From Anthopleura xanthogrammica (taxonomy: Eukaryota > Cnidaria > Anthozoa > Actiniaria > Actiniidae), in the NCBI GenBank assembly GCA_964019055.1, contig OZ025210.1, positions 11,685,158 through 11,749,157 of the forward strand: DNA of 64,000 nt, read 5' to 3'. The notes beneath the pieces are model-generated. The model saw only the letters and a list, made by a program, of their open reading frames with translations. It searched no databases and was not told the origin of the DNA. The position numbers and the translations under genes are program-made. Shown here piece by piece: positions 29,970-41,669 of this stretch (position 1 is the stretch's first letter; every line of letters begins with the position of its first letter).

Positions 29970-32009
29970 TGGTGCCACTGCTAAACATACCTCAAATTAT
30001 ACCTCTACATATCATTTGAATTCATTCTATGAGGGGTAGACAGGGGTATCTAGGTTTGTTAGCATTGTATCAAATACAAAAAAAATACCACTGATGCTTA
30101 AGAATCTTTCGAAAAACATAAAAAAATGTTGTGTTGAAAGTGCTGAAACTCTTTTAGCAAACGAAAAAAAACACACGATAATATGGTGATTTCTTGGTTT
30201 GGGCTCCCTGTGCTTTGTCCGCCATCTTTCTTCTTAACTTGAAAACCAAACTTCAAGGTTTAATTTCAAGTCAGAACACAAAAAAGGATGATCTAATTAA
30301 ACGTTATTCAAGGGTAAATGGATGTATGGCTTGAGCTTGAAGTGGTAAGGGAGAAGTTGAGCTTTTGGCAGAAATCTTTGCTTGGGACGCCGATCGGCAA
30401 GGCGAACGAGTAAAAAATCAAATCAAATTAAAAATAGTATAAGAATAAAAAAAAAACTTTTGTTCTTGATATCGAAAAGCAGAATGGCTAGAGTCACAGA
30501 CTAGAAGGTAATACTGTGGGTAGAGAAGGCTTTGAGATGATTTTTACTCACCTTAATAGCTGTGTCAACGAAGCACTTTGTTCGGTTCGGCCCATGTGCA
30601 TTTGAAAGGCTTACCACAGGAAGCCCACATAAACTGGGGTTTGTGGGCAATGTTGGGGGGTCACATTACATAAATGCGTATGACAACAACAAGAAATTAA
30701 AAAGGTCGCATTAAAAGCTCTCTTTAAATTAAGGAAGGAGATGGCAAATTATTTCAGGAAAGATCCTAAAAATCGTTTGACAAAATTAAGAATAACGATA
30801 ACACGGCCTGTTGGAGCAAAAAGATCAAAAAAAGCCTTTTCTCTTTAGAGAAATGGGTAAGGCAAAGTGAACTTGACATAGATTATAAATCAATCAAAAG
30901 TTTATTAAGGTGACTGACTACTTTAGCAAGGAGTAATTACAAAATGTTCTTAGAAAGATATTTTACACAGAATTTAACGCTGATTCCAAAAATGAAAAGA
31001 AAAATGGGGTGTCCCGAGTTTGTTTTCGAGAGAATGAATTTCGAATATGATCATCTTGACAAGTTTTCGGGAAAAAAATGGTGGAAATCAAGCTTTGTAC
31101 ACAAAAATCATAATTCAAAAATTAGAAAAGCTCTGGAAGCAATTTTCTTAGGAAATCTACTTTACACATTATTTTCGAAGACTAACTAAAAATATTTGAA
31201 GAAAGTTTTAGAAATACTTAATCTCAAAATTTAGCATCTTGTTAGTTCAATGAACTGAAAGTGGTACTCAAATGATGACAACAAAAACACATAAAACGCT
31301 TTTTTTATAAGTTCTAATAAGCACGTTTTATTCAAACTTGCTCAAAAGATTGATTTTTACCTGTTGTTTTAGGAAATGCAAAGAAAAGCATAGAGTCCCG
31401 TGCAAAATTTGGGGTTTTGCCCTGTTGAAGTTCAAAACGTGTATGACCCCTCAATAAAATTCCGAAGCTTATTATGGGTAATGTGCCGATGACAATGCCG
31501 GCAAGGAAAAAAACCCAGCACAAGAACAAATTAAGGACCTATCGCATATTCAAGATAAATTACTTATCAGATCTAGAGCGGATTGTCAATGCAACGCCAG
31601 GTTGCACGGCGGTACTCTAGAAACGTTCGAGCAGGGTGCGGCTTTTTAATCGGAGGGGGCTCTTACACCGGGGGATGGGACTATAACCGGGAAGCTATAT
31701 CAACTGCTTCCGCTTCTGCTTCTGCTTCTGCTTCTGCTTCTGCTTCCGCTTCTGCTTCTGCTTCTTCTTCCGCTTCTGCTTCCTTTTTCCTCCCTGCTCC
31801 TTTTTCCCTTTTCAGTTCATCAACTGACCTAGTCTCTGCTCGATTTCTTGACAGGGAGAGGGGAATGGGAACCAGGAAGTGATAAGCGTTGCGATTTCAG
31901 TTATATTGATTACTTGGCCTGGGTCAGATAAACGTCAGTGGCATCGCGTTGAAGATCGCAGCTTTATAGTCTTTATAGGAGCACTCAAAGTCTTCGAATC
32001 TTATACAAA
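29970..32009. other. Region upstream of the FMO gene and the Cys/His gene, no gene seen
   Basis: AT-rich unassigned sequence with scattered short open frames lacking splice or homology support, then a (TTCTGC)n tract at 31702-31785. The piece 31380-31450 (minus) and the piece 38785-38840 (plus) share an ATACACGTTTTGAACTT...CAGGGCAAAA block, a dispersed repeat. The region just left of 32010 should contain the promoter of the next gene. Confidence 0.4.
31702..31785. repeat. (TTCTGC)n microsatellite
   Basis: About 14 hexamer or related units (CTTCCG and CTTCTG). Confidence 0.9.
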
Positions 32010-35000
32010 ATGCCAAGGAAAGATAATCGCGATAAGGAAAACGTATTGAAAGGTATATATTAACTGACTTACACTTTGCATGCATGTTATTTGCAAAATA
32101 TATCTATCCCTTGTTCGTGTAGTTAATTGCTATTAGTGATCGTTGTGTTTTCACTTTCAATTCCGTTCAGAAAACATCTCGGATCGGACGCGGTTCAAAA
32201 TTGCGCGACCGACACCAAAGAGGCGAAAACGACTTCGTGCGTTAAACAAAATCAGGTAAATAATCCAACCAAACTTTATTGAACAAGAACTACATTCTAA
32301 ATCAAATAGTTCAATCATGAATCGAATCGACATTTTGGCGGCCGCGGGGAACTGACAACCGTTGGTAAAGCGCGGGATCGTTAACTGAATTGTTCGGAGG
32401 AAAGCTAGTCTCGAACACCGGCAACCGAATACCGGCAACAACAGCGAAGGAGCCACAGTTATCAAGTATGAATGCAATTTGTACTATTAAACGTTAATAA
32501 TCGTCGTTTACACGCCATCTGCAAACTTCAGTTTGGGCGCCAAAATTTCGCTCACCTACTTCTTACCATATTTATTTACCAGTCAAATGTAATCCCTGAC
32601 CCTCTCTATCGTCGGGAAAGAGTAAGACAAAGAAAAGGCATTTCTCTAAATTACTAATAACTATAGTTAAATACGTTTATGAACTTTGAATTAACTATAT
32701 TACGTTGTGGGTTTATATATAGAAAACAACGTGCCACCGGGGAAAGACAGCCTCGAGAGGTATGGAAGTTTCCAATTTAATTTATTTATCTTATGCAGTA
32801 TAGGTTTTCACAATTCCAACACGTTACAATTTTTGAAGGGGTGGATTTAGGTATTTACTTGACTGGTGCCAAACCCGACCTGCTCCAAATTCAAGGGGAT
32901 ACATTCCCTATTTTTCATAGCTTGTCACTTACCTAGAAGTATGTGGGTAACACGAGTATATGTTTATAAAGCTACACGATATGGCGGCTGTCCAAAACCT
33001 TAGAGGAGAATTGACTAACTCGCCCAATTTGCTCGAATTTCTACCACATTCCCTCGCAAATAAAACACAAAAATGCTCCATCCATGTACTTAGAATAAAC
33101 CAACCAAGGAAATTGCTGTAGCCAAGTTGAATTAAACTTTCCGGAGATCTTCCACTCCCCTTCGACGTAGGGGATTTAAAGAGAAGATCACAACGTTCAC
33201 AACGTGGACTCCACACATTCTAGATGAATTCTTGCTTTCTCAGATCCGAAAAAGTACTAAGATCGCTAAATATCACACCAGTATCAAAAGGAGAGCAGTC
33301 ATCCTTTTGAAAAACAGGTTCACCGCGAGGAATATTGTTTCTAATATTGTAATAATAATAATAATAACTTTATTAACGTGTCTAGGTATTTAGTTTATAC
33401 AACTAATTGGGGGCACTAAAAAATATATAGAAAAAATGAATATATATTAACATGAAATAATAAGTAGTGAAATTTAAAATCTATATCTAATATTAAATCT
33501 ATTTATATCTAAATATTAAACTAAGCTAGGTTAAGAATATCTAATAAAATATATCAATAAAAATAGTAAAAGATTAATTAATTGATTAAAAATAAATAAC
33601 TATCGAGTCACAAGCTGCACAATTTACAGCAATTGGTATTGTTTTCTAAAAGCTTGGATAAGTCAGTTTTCCTAATTTTCATTTTAAGAGAGTTAACACT
33701 AACCGATGATCTTAGATCCATATCAAGCTTTGACCAAATATGTGGCCCTAAATACCTCAGGTAGAATGTTTACCATAACTCACAGTATCAAATCTAGGAA
33801 TATTGAAATCATTATTTCTAAGTGAATATCGCGTATTTGTTTGACTAAATAGCTCGTTAATGATACTAGGCGCGAGTCCATGCTTAACTTTATACTTTAC
33901 TTTATAAAGTAATTCGACTCCATGTTTATATAGTACCGCTCACTAGTTCCAAGTAGTTCCAACTCAGTCTCTAGCCAATAGCAAAAGTCCTTGACTAGTT
34001 CCAGAAAACAAAAGCAGCCAATAGAAAACGACTTTGATTAGTTCCACTTGAATATCCTGTGGATCCCTACCCTCAATAAAACAAATTTTTGTTTATCGAT
34101 GAAATTTAACCGGAAAACGACCGGAAACGACCCGAATATGTTACTCATTTCAACGACTTAATATATTATTAATGGGTTACCTGTGGTATAAAGAATGACG
34201 TAAGAGATCGTTGTTTTCGAGGACAGTAGCTTCTTATATTTGATAATTTATTACGTTTCAAAAAGTTTGAAACTAGTATGGGTCCACCCCTGTTTTGTAA
34301 TATACCTTGCAGTATCTGTTCAAAAATTAACATCTCAAATCTCTGAAAAACCCTACAGACAAAATCTGGAAAAATCCCACATTCTCCGCTGCTTTTAAAC
34401 TCTTAGATAGCATCACCCATCACCCCGAGATTCCTGAGTATATATATGTATACACCATATGAAAAAAGGTGGCCATCGATATTGCTTGGTTTATCAGTTA
34501 TTGAAGACACCATTGCTTTCATTGTAAAGAGCATATCGAAATTAGTAATCTTCAAAAAATTCAGTTTAGTTACATGAAATGATAAAAAACTACAGCTGTT
34601 TGAAATTAGGAAGATAATAGTAATCAGAATAATAATAATAATGATTATGATAATGATAAAATAATAGTAAAATTAATAAAAATAATGATAATATGATAAC
34701 TTAATGTGTCAGTTACTTTACACGAATGATTGGGAACACTAAATAACTAATCACGATACAAACCTCCAACACCACCTCAAAATAGCTGTTTATATTCCCC
34801 AGTCCAACTTTAAAGCAAACCTTTATAAGTCTATCACGGAAGAAGAATTAACGAAAAGAGAATTGGAAGATCAAAAGTTTATCGTGGATGATATTGGTGA
34901 TGGTAAGTAAAAATATTACGTCAAGGTAATATTCAAATTTCATTACTACTTACAGTACGGACACACTACCACTTCAAGAAAACTAACCCATCAGATAACA

Positions 35001-37526
35001 CTTAAAAACAATGACTTTCCAGCATTGAAAAACTGTCTTGGCCTATCAGGTTAACGTTTAAGAATTCGAAACTGGTACTTTTACAAAGTTTTGGTCCAGA
35101 ATTTGCTATATTATCGTTTGAAATTCAGTCGGGAGTCTTCGAAAACAGAAGGACAGATAATATTCTTTCACACTGATTCTACTAGTGCATGGCTGTGGGC
35201 TCCCTGTGAACAAATCATGCATGATACATGATCTCAACGCTAACCCCTGTGTTCTTGATAAGATAGTAATATAAGAATCGCCGGTAATAAACCATTTCAC
35301 GGTTCTCGTCGATTAACCTCAGCCTCGATAGCATGTAATTTATTCTTTAGAATTTGACTAAAGCCCGTGGAAGTTTTAAGTGTTTCAATAGATATTTTTG
35401 AAAGCGCTTGTGCATCTCGAAAATGGTCTATTGTTTGATAATGTGTACATTCCTTAAATTACCGTGAGCTGTAGTCAAATTCTAAAGAATATAGTACACA
35501 CTATCGAGGCTGAGGTTGAGCGACAACAACCGTGAAATGGTCTATTATCTTGATTGAAGGGATAAGGTCAAAACAATTGTCGTCTTACGGGATCCGACTT
35601 AGAGGGGGAGGGGTGGGTTAGATGGTGCCCAACACCTCTGGAAGTGAAATACAGAAAACAGCAAAGAAAGTCTAACATAAGATTATTGGTAATTTTGCAG
35701 CTATTTGTGGAACAGAGAGGATTTTAATAGAATGACCTGCTTGACCTCCCCCGGAAATGATTCTGAATCTCAATGAATATGAATCCTAGGCTGCCAATCC
35801 GTGGCTAGCTTCACTTTGGTCCTATTTCCTATCTCCTTTAGCTCCGACAACCTTTTTTTCTTTTTGGAATAAGTGTATCTTTTCAAATTTATGAAATATA
35901 ATTGAATAAAAGTATATGTATTCGAAATTTCTAGGAGCATACACAACAGATGGCAAAGAAATCGTCGATAACTTTGAAAGGGGAAAAGGCTGTGAAGGTA
36001 TTGATTTAATATTAGGGAACTTAAGCAGCTCGAAATCTAGGACGAGGACGTGAGACCTGAGGTTTCAGAACTGAATTTAATGATTGAGGAAGATCTGGAA
36101 ATAGGTGTTACTTCTTAATCTCAAGACGTGAACGACGTGCAATTGCTGAATATTGCATTCTGGCGAGAACGATATCGTCTTTTCTTGTTCAGATACGGCG
36201 TTCATGTTCTAGATTTCGAGTTGCTTAATCACGGAATCCAAACACCGAGAAAAATGATGAAAAAACGAGGCCTGTTAGGTCGAGTGCTTTTATCATATCA
36301 TTTCGATGCGCTTGGTCCCCTGGAGCTGGTTGTACGAAGCCTGGATAAAGTTATCCATCGGATAAGAGTTATCGAGAGTATAGAATTTGTATGTTTTTTA
36401 TCCGGTGGAAAAGGATTTATCCGATGGATAGCGCTATTCAGCCTTACTACAACCGGCTCCTGATCAAACACGAAATGCAAAAAATTCTGAGAAACATTCC
36501 AACTAAGAGCACTATTATTTATAATTTTACTTAAGTTTATTATTTATATGTTTACTTAAGCAATAACAACAGTAGCAACATTGCTAACAGGCACGCACGG
36601 GCAAAGCTAGGTTGAAGTTTGGGTTGTAGATCTTCGACCTAAGCAAGAACGTAACAGCTAGTGGTCAAGTGAGGAAATCCCACTGACAGCCACAGTGCAA
36701 TCCAGTGATCACTCAGAATACCGTAGTCACGGATACGTGACTACGGTATTCTGATCACTGGATAGCACTGTGGCTTTCAGTGGGATTTCTAGATCTTTTT
36801 CTTTTTCAACTAATAATAAACAATTATTGGATGAGGTTGAGCATAATATCGTAAATTATCAAGACCAAGGCCATGTTATCTGCCGAAGCCGTAGGCTGAG
36901 GCGGATAAAACGGCCGAGATCTTGATCTTTTCGATATCATGCGAAAACCGAATTCAATAATTGTTTTATTATACATTTTGTAAACTAAGAATAAAGATTT
37001 AATTCTGCTTTCGAAAATATAGCAAACGTATTTCCATTTTCATAATTGTGACCTTTGAACTCGACATGATAGTTCACACGATATCAGGGATTCGCTGAGG
37101 GCTCTTCGCCAATCAGAACCGAGATAGTCAGAGTAAAATGTATGATAATGTTTCTTTTCAGCTCACAGCAAATGGTTTACGCTGACGTGGCTTAAAGGGA
37201 CCCAAATTTACAAGTGTTATGGCTGCGGAACTTCCTTTCGAGAGAAGCCAAAGGCCGGTAGAGAAACAGTTCCACCGGCTCCAGGAGATGTTGTTCTAAA
37301 AAAAAAACAACTACGAGAGTATCACGACCCTGATACAAAAGAACCAACCATCTCGTGGAAGCCTCAAAATTGTTACTATCATGTTTCTACGAAGTGTATA
37401 CTCATGAAAAATTCGGAAATCCAGAAAGTATGCATCAGTAAGAGTGAATGGTGTGATCTACGCTCTTTGCACAAAGACCTTTTCGAAAAAGAATTTGGGA
37501 TTACGAAGTACACCTGTGATGATTAA
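32010..37526 (+). CDS. Uncharacterised 230-residue protein with C-terminal Cys/His domain, 6 exons
   Basis: Exons: 32010-32052, 32171-32255, 32723-32759, 34803-34902, 35935-35997, 37162-37526. Each has good GT/AG sites and all five junctions keep phase; the reading frame stays open to TAA at 37524-37526. The first 58 residues are very basic (PRKDNRDKENVLKE, then PTPKRRKRLRALNK), suggesting nuclear or nucleic-acid binding. Exon 4 is acidic (TEEELTKRELEDQ). The last exon has KWFTLTWLKGTQIYKCYGCG (C128-x2-C131), a proline-rich turn PPAPGDVV, a charged strand LREYHDPD and NCYYHVSTKC (C180, H183, C188), then EKEFGI near the end. This could be one zinc site. I do not recognise a named family. A domesticated or resident transposon protein, or a lineage-expanded anthozoan family, are both possible. 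Function unknown. Confidence 0.68.
33340..33935 (-). mobile_element. LINE 3' fragment (CR1-like ORF2 C-terminus)
   Basis: The minus strand encodes degraded peptide blocks KHGLAPSIINELF, YSLRNNDFNIPRF, RYLGPHIWSKL and SLKMKIRKTDLSKLL, typical of the C-terminal end of LINE ORF2 proteins. One frameshift lies near 33765. It ends in an (ATT)n tail at 33350-33372. Dead copy in intron 3 of the Cys/His gene. Confidence 0.72.
33940..34800. other. Rest of intron 3 of the Cys/His gene
   Basis: Contains repeated CTAGTTCCA motifs at 33945-34060 and an (AAT/GAT)n-rich tract at 34615-34700. No exon is seen. Confidence 0.4.
35286..35652. repeat. 367 bp dispersed unit, copy 2
   Basis: Nearly identical to 20380-20746 over its full length, including 105 bp beyond the foldback. 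The first 50 bp are more diverged than the rest. Lies in intron 4 of the Cys/His gene. Confidence 0.85.
36322..36460. mobile_element. MITE with GGAGCTGGTTGTACGAAG ends
   Basis: GGAGCTGGTTGTACGAAGCC at the left and TACTACAACCGGCTCC at the right are inverted. Inner GGATAAAGTTATCCATCGG and CCGATGGATAGCGCTATTC also pair. Confidence 0.7.
36674..36788. repeat. Near-perfect 115 bp hairpin
   Basis: AAATCCCACTGACAGCCACA at the left pairs with TGTGGCTTTCAGTGGGATTT at the right. The palindrome continues through GTGATCA and AGAATACCGTAGTCAC to a tiny loop at GGATAC. Confidence 0.85.
36811..36974. mobile_element. Palindromic element with AACAATTATTGGATGAGG ends
   Basis: TAATAATAAACAATTATTGG and CAATAATTGTTTTATTATA are the inverted ends. 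The centre has CCGAAGCCGTAGGCTGAGGC. It lies 187 bp left of the last exon of the Cys/His gene. Confidence 0.65.
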
Positions 37527-39800
37527 TAATTTTCCCTTGGATTTCAAAAAAAAGTTCAGTGAATGGGCGGCGAACGGCGAATTGGTGATTGGCGATTGCA
37601 TACCCAAAAAAACTGTGGGGCAATAAGAATTTCTTGATATTCATACCTAGCTAAACAATGCCTACACCTTTAAGAGAAGACCTTAGATTGTGAGTAGTAT
37701 GGCTCGTTCATCTTGTGAATTTTCAATTTGGCCCATTTCACTATTTTTTAACCTAAGTAGCTCATTAAAAAACGGAGGACACCGGAAATTAATCTTACCC
37801 CCTAATCAAAAAATCAAATAGTCCTTATTACCTTAGGGATAGGGACTTTACTCTTTACTTAAATAGGAAAAAAGATATGGAGCCGTTTTTGAGTGATTCG
37901 CGGAAAATTGTCAAAATTAGTGTCTAGCTAGACAGCAAGTATGTTAGACTGATAGTTTTTTTTTTTTTGGATTTGATTACAAAGCCTAACAGTCAATTAT
38001 GTGAATACATGCAAATAGGTTTCCAAGATGCACCTACACATCCCATGAAAGTTTTACTTTGACCATAACAAAAACTTTCAGTAAGCTAGGTCTCAGGTCG
38101 CACTTTCAAATCTAACCACGTGTTGTTTTCGTTTGAGAATTCAATACGAGCATCGTACCCCTAGTTTGTATTATTGTGTTTGTTTTTTGTGCTCATAAGA
38201 TTCGACAAGTAATTAAATAAATAAACGTAGAAAATACTTCATTAATCCTTGATCACTACAACCAGTAGTTTTCTACTGCGCATGTCTGTCAGTGTCCCGT
38301 TATATGCTACGCTACATGTACTACTCTAAAACTAGCAATATGTGCCAATTTTTTTTTTAGGGAAAATTTATCTACAAAAAACTTGCGCGATCGCATTACC
38401 TTAGTAGACGGTAAGACCTTCAGCTTGGCTTTGTTAACGTTGAACACGTTATAAAATGGCGATCACATATCATTCAAAGACGTCAAACATAAAAGGGTTA
38501 AAAGTTTGTTAGTGATTATTGGCAACTAAAATCTATTACCAAAATTAATACTTAGTGGTAAAGAACTTTTACACTCGTAAACGAATACCTGTTTATTGAG
38601 AAATAAATAGTGAAGCAATATGGTCATTTTTTCTTGTTTTTTTGTTTTTTTTGTTACATTACCTAGTTAGTATTTTGAATTTTCCTTATTGAGGACACTG
38701 CCTACTTGTGAACTTCGATTTGAGCCCACGAACGTACGTGCCCACACAGACCGCTGATTTACCTTCACACTTTATTAAGGAACCATACACGTTTTGAACT
38801 TGAACAGGGCAAAAACCTAAAATTTTGCATGCACGAGACTCTCTAATTTTACTTTCCTTCTTTTTGCTTTCTTGCTTTCTTTCTTTCTTTCTTTCTTTCT
38901 TTCCTTCTTTCTTTCTATAATTTTCCTAAAACAATTGGAAGGTGAAAAGCAATCTTTTATCAAAGTTTGAAAAAAAAGTAATAGCTTACTTATAGAAAAA
39001 GTGTTTTTGTTATCGTTTGAGGACGATTATATTTTCGGTTCAATTAGCAAACAAAATGTTTCAAATATTCTTAGTTAACAATAGATTTTGAGTCATGAAT
39101 TATTTTGTACGAAGCATGGTTTCTGCCATGTGCTTTTCTTTCTTAAGCTTGTCAAGACGGTAATAGTCAAAATTCATTTTAATGTCCATTTTTCTTAATC
39201 TTTGTTTCTTTTCAAATTCTATCTGAAAGAAGCTTTCTTACAAAGTTTTCTAATTACTTTTTGCTAAAGTATTCATCCTCTTTCCCCAATCGATGTGCCA
39301 TTGTTGTCTAGCATTTACTTTTTTAAAGTGGGACGACGATGAAATTAACGAAATTAATATTATATTTTTACATTTAAAAAAAAATTATATTTAAACAGGT
39401 TGCCCAATTTTTGACATCCCCATGGCATTCACACTAATATATTAAAGCCATTTTGTGGTGCAATAAAGGGAACGTTCTCAAAACAAGTTCTATTTCTCGG
39501 ATTTCGCTTTCCGCCATTATTCAAATGTTCTCTTTGTGACGTCAGTTTGTCACTATTGATAACCCTCATGGCTTGTTGTCATATGTGGATATTTTGTAAC
39601 TGAGGTTTCTTTCTTGAAAATAAAGCCAAGAAGACGCGTTGTGGAGCAAGAATGTAGCAATAAGTCCTAAACCTTGACGCTAAAAGCAAAAAGCGTTGAG
39701 TAACTGACGTCACGGGTATGAACCAGATGGATTAATGGCGGACGATATTATTAAACAATTCAACTCAGAATTTGAGTTATTATATTTTTGTTTTTCTCTT
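37527..39800. other. Intergenic region before the GPCR array
   Basis: AT-rich, with a (CTTT)n tract at about 38870-38915. I see no convincing gene. The 3' UTR of the Cys/His gene begins at its left end. A large part of 38930-39800 resembles the sequence upstream of the later GPCR copies only in short patches. Confidence 0.4.
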
Positions 39801-39908
39801 TTTTCTCTATATATAGAACATCCAAGATTCAGAAACCTAGTCTTCGACGTACACAAGATATCTAACTAGATAAGTAGACTGATATTTTACTTGCAGCAAA
39901 TTAAGATT

Positions 39909-40070
39909 ATGATGTCGACTTCAAGCGCTAACATGACTTTCTTCAATTTCTCATTCTTACGAAGCGGACCACCACCGTCATGGATCATCATGATCACCAC
40001 CCCAGAGAGTCAAAGAATATCATTTATGGTGTGTTACGCTTTGAACAGGTGGCGGAAGCATGTTATTTGA
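39909..40070 (+). pseudogene. Truncated GPCR copy (N-terminus to TM1 only)
   Basis: ATG ATG at 39909, then ANMTFFNFSF and the PW II...P.SQR.. start of TM1, matching the two complete receptors downstream. After VCYAL the sequence switches to DNA that in the next unit lies upstream of the promoter (AACAGGTGG...), and the frame stops at 40068-40070. The 5' leader (CAGAAACCTAGTCTTCGA, ACACAAGATATCTAACTAGA) is also conserved. A leftover of an array deletion. Confidence 0.85.
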
Positions 40071-40459
40071 TATTGAGCAAGGAAAAAAATTATAAAAGCT
40101 AATAAAAATTTCCTTATTATAATCATTTTCATCAAAGAAAGAAACCAAGAGAAAAGGCCTTTATTTATTTATTTTTTTTTTTTCTTAAAAGAGACTCTAA
40201 AATTGCAATTAAAAGCAATATAATTAAAATTGCCCAAGGAACGAGTCCTTTTTAGATATTAGTATTTTATTAATGCTGAAATTTAAATGACTTTTCTGTC
40301 TGATAAACGGCTTTGGAAGACTGCCCTTTAGTGTTTCGTTCCAAGCACAAATCAGCGGGAAACACTGAGAAAACTGCAACAATGGAGTAACCAAAGCAGA
40401 CTGGTGTTATTTTCAACGGAATTTGTTTCTAAGTTGGTTGTCAAGGCCGGCTACTTGTC

Positions 40460-40467
40460 TATAAAAA
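40460..40467 (+). promoter_or_regulatory. TATA box of GPCR copy A
   Basis: TATAAAAAGGAACG lies about 30 bp before the conserved TTCAGAAACCTAGTCTTCGA leader, which probably contains the transcription start. The same arrangement is at 44345 for copy B; the truncated copy has TATATATAG at 39811. Confidence 0.6.
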
Positions 40468-40556
40468 GGAACGTTCAAGATTCAGAAACCTAGTCTTCGA
40501 TATACACAAGATATCTAACTAGATAACTAGACTGATATCACGTGAGCAAGTTAAAG

Positions 40557-41669
40557 ATGTTGTCGGATACACTCGCCAACATGACTTTCTTCAATTTCTC
40601 ATTTGTAGCAACTAGCGGACCACCACTGCCATGGATCATCACCATCCCAAAGAGTCAAAGAATGTTATTTATTGTGTGTTACGCTTTGATTCTAGTCCTT
40701 TCTGGGCTAGGCAACACTATTATTATTGCTATTGTTGCCAGAAATCCATCAATGCGAAGTACCATTAACTATTTGATCGCCAACATGGCTGCAACAGACT
40801 TGGCTTCGACACTGGTGGTTACGGGACGTTTTTTCTCCATCGTGGACAATCGCTCCAAGGAATGGGAAGTTCCTGGAGTTCTTGGGAACATGTTGTGTAA
40901 GCTCCGCCCCTATATTCGTGACATTTCGCTAGCTGTGTCCATCCAGAGCATGGTAGCCATCGCATTTGATCGTTTTTTCGCTGTTGTTTTTCCAATGAGA
41001 CCAAAACCTCGACTTCTAGACCTCCGTGTCCTCTTACCAATCATTTGGTGTATATCACTAGGGACATTTGCAGTGTACTTTGTCAGCTTTAGGCTCATAA
41101 CACCTGTCGAAGGGGTTGATATTTGTATCAACAAATGGCCTACTGGAGTGGACCCAATGAAGGCGGATACCATCTATAACTTAACCATTTTAATTGTATT
41201 TTGGTTGATACCGCTAACAGCCATTGCCATATTGTACACCATTATTGCCCTAAAAATGAGGCGCCAGACAATTCCTGGCCAACAGTCGTCAGAGGCTGAA
41301 GAAGCGAGGCGCAAACAAAACAAGAGTATCGCCAAGATGGCCTTTGCAATCGTGTTTTTCTTCTTCTTGTGCTGGTTTCCGATTCACGTTGTTGCTAATA
41401 TGGAACTCTTCGTGTGGAAAGGAAGCATCCCAAACGGTGTCGATCCTCATCTGTTCTCCATTCTTCAGTACACCTTGGTCATGATTTGTTACGGGAGTTC
41501 TGCAATCAACCCATACATTTGTTTTACGTTCAGCTCTAAATTTAGAAAATGCCTCAGGAATCTCTTCCCGTTCTCTCTCTGCTTCGCCACAAGAATCCGT
41601 GGTCCTGTCGGCGTCTCTGCTCAGGCCACATCGGCACCAAGACATCGAGCGATGGTTAATTCAGTTTAA
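40557..41669 (+). CDS. Rhodopsin-class GPCR, copy A (neuropeptide- or amine-receptor-like)
   Basis: Intronless, 370 residues, starting at ATG 40557 (an upstream in-frame GTG is not used). The N-terminus has glycosylation sites (NMT and NFS in ANMTFFNFSF) and no signal peptide. Seven hydrophobic segments are clear: TM1 with GN (LSGLGNTIIIAIV), TM2 NMAATDLAS, TM3 starting at the conserved Cys (LCKLRPYIRD) and ending in DRF in place of DRY, TM6 FFFLCWFPIHV (CWxP), TM7 SSAINPYICF (NPxxC/F in place of NPxxY). The extracellular loop 2 Cys (DICINKW) completes the disulfide pair. The tail is short and ends in Arg/Ser. It should signal through G proteins to an unknown peptide or small ligand. Tandem partner of copy B. 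Confidence 0.93.
   Translation: MLSDTLANMTFFNFSFVATSGPPLPWIITIPKSQRMLFIVCYALILVLSGLGNTIIIAIVARNPSMRSTINYLIANMAATDLASTLVVTGRFFSIVDNRSKEWEVPGVLGNMLCKLRPYIRDISLAVSIQSMVAIAFDRFFAVVFPMRPKPRLLDLRVLLPIIWCISLGTFAVYFVSFRLITPVEGVDICINKWPTGVDPMKADTIYNLTILIVFWLIPLTAIAILYTIIALKMRRQTIPGQQSSEAEEARRKQNKSIAKMAFAIVFFFFLCWFPIHVVANMELFVWKGSIPNGVDPHLFSILQYTLVMICYGSSAINPYICFTFSSKFRKCLRNLFPFSLCFATRIRGPVGVSAQATSAPRHRAMVNSV

Noticed and set aside
30944..31189. 81-codon plus-strand frame rich in Lys and Phe
   Set aside because: Composition follows the AT-rich background; no homology or splice support.
31332..31529. 65-codon minus-strand frame with a hydrophobic segment
   Set aside because: Part of it is a dispersed repeat also seen at 38785-38840; no splice partners.
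37444..37626. Alternative 60-codon frame overlapping the end of the Cys/His gene
   Set aside because: It overlaps the phase-supported frame that ends at 37526; it could be an alternative 3' end, but there is no splice evidence for it.
38361..38455. Possible coding exon after a T-rich acceptor (ENLSTKNLRDRITLVDG)
   Set aside because: Short, no partner exon, several frames open; not distinguishable from chance.
40819..41645. Several minus-strand open frames inside the GPCR genes
   Set aside because: Mirror frames of the well-supported plus-strand receptors; no independent signature.
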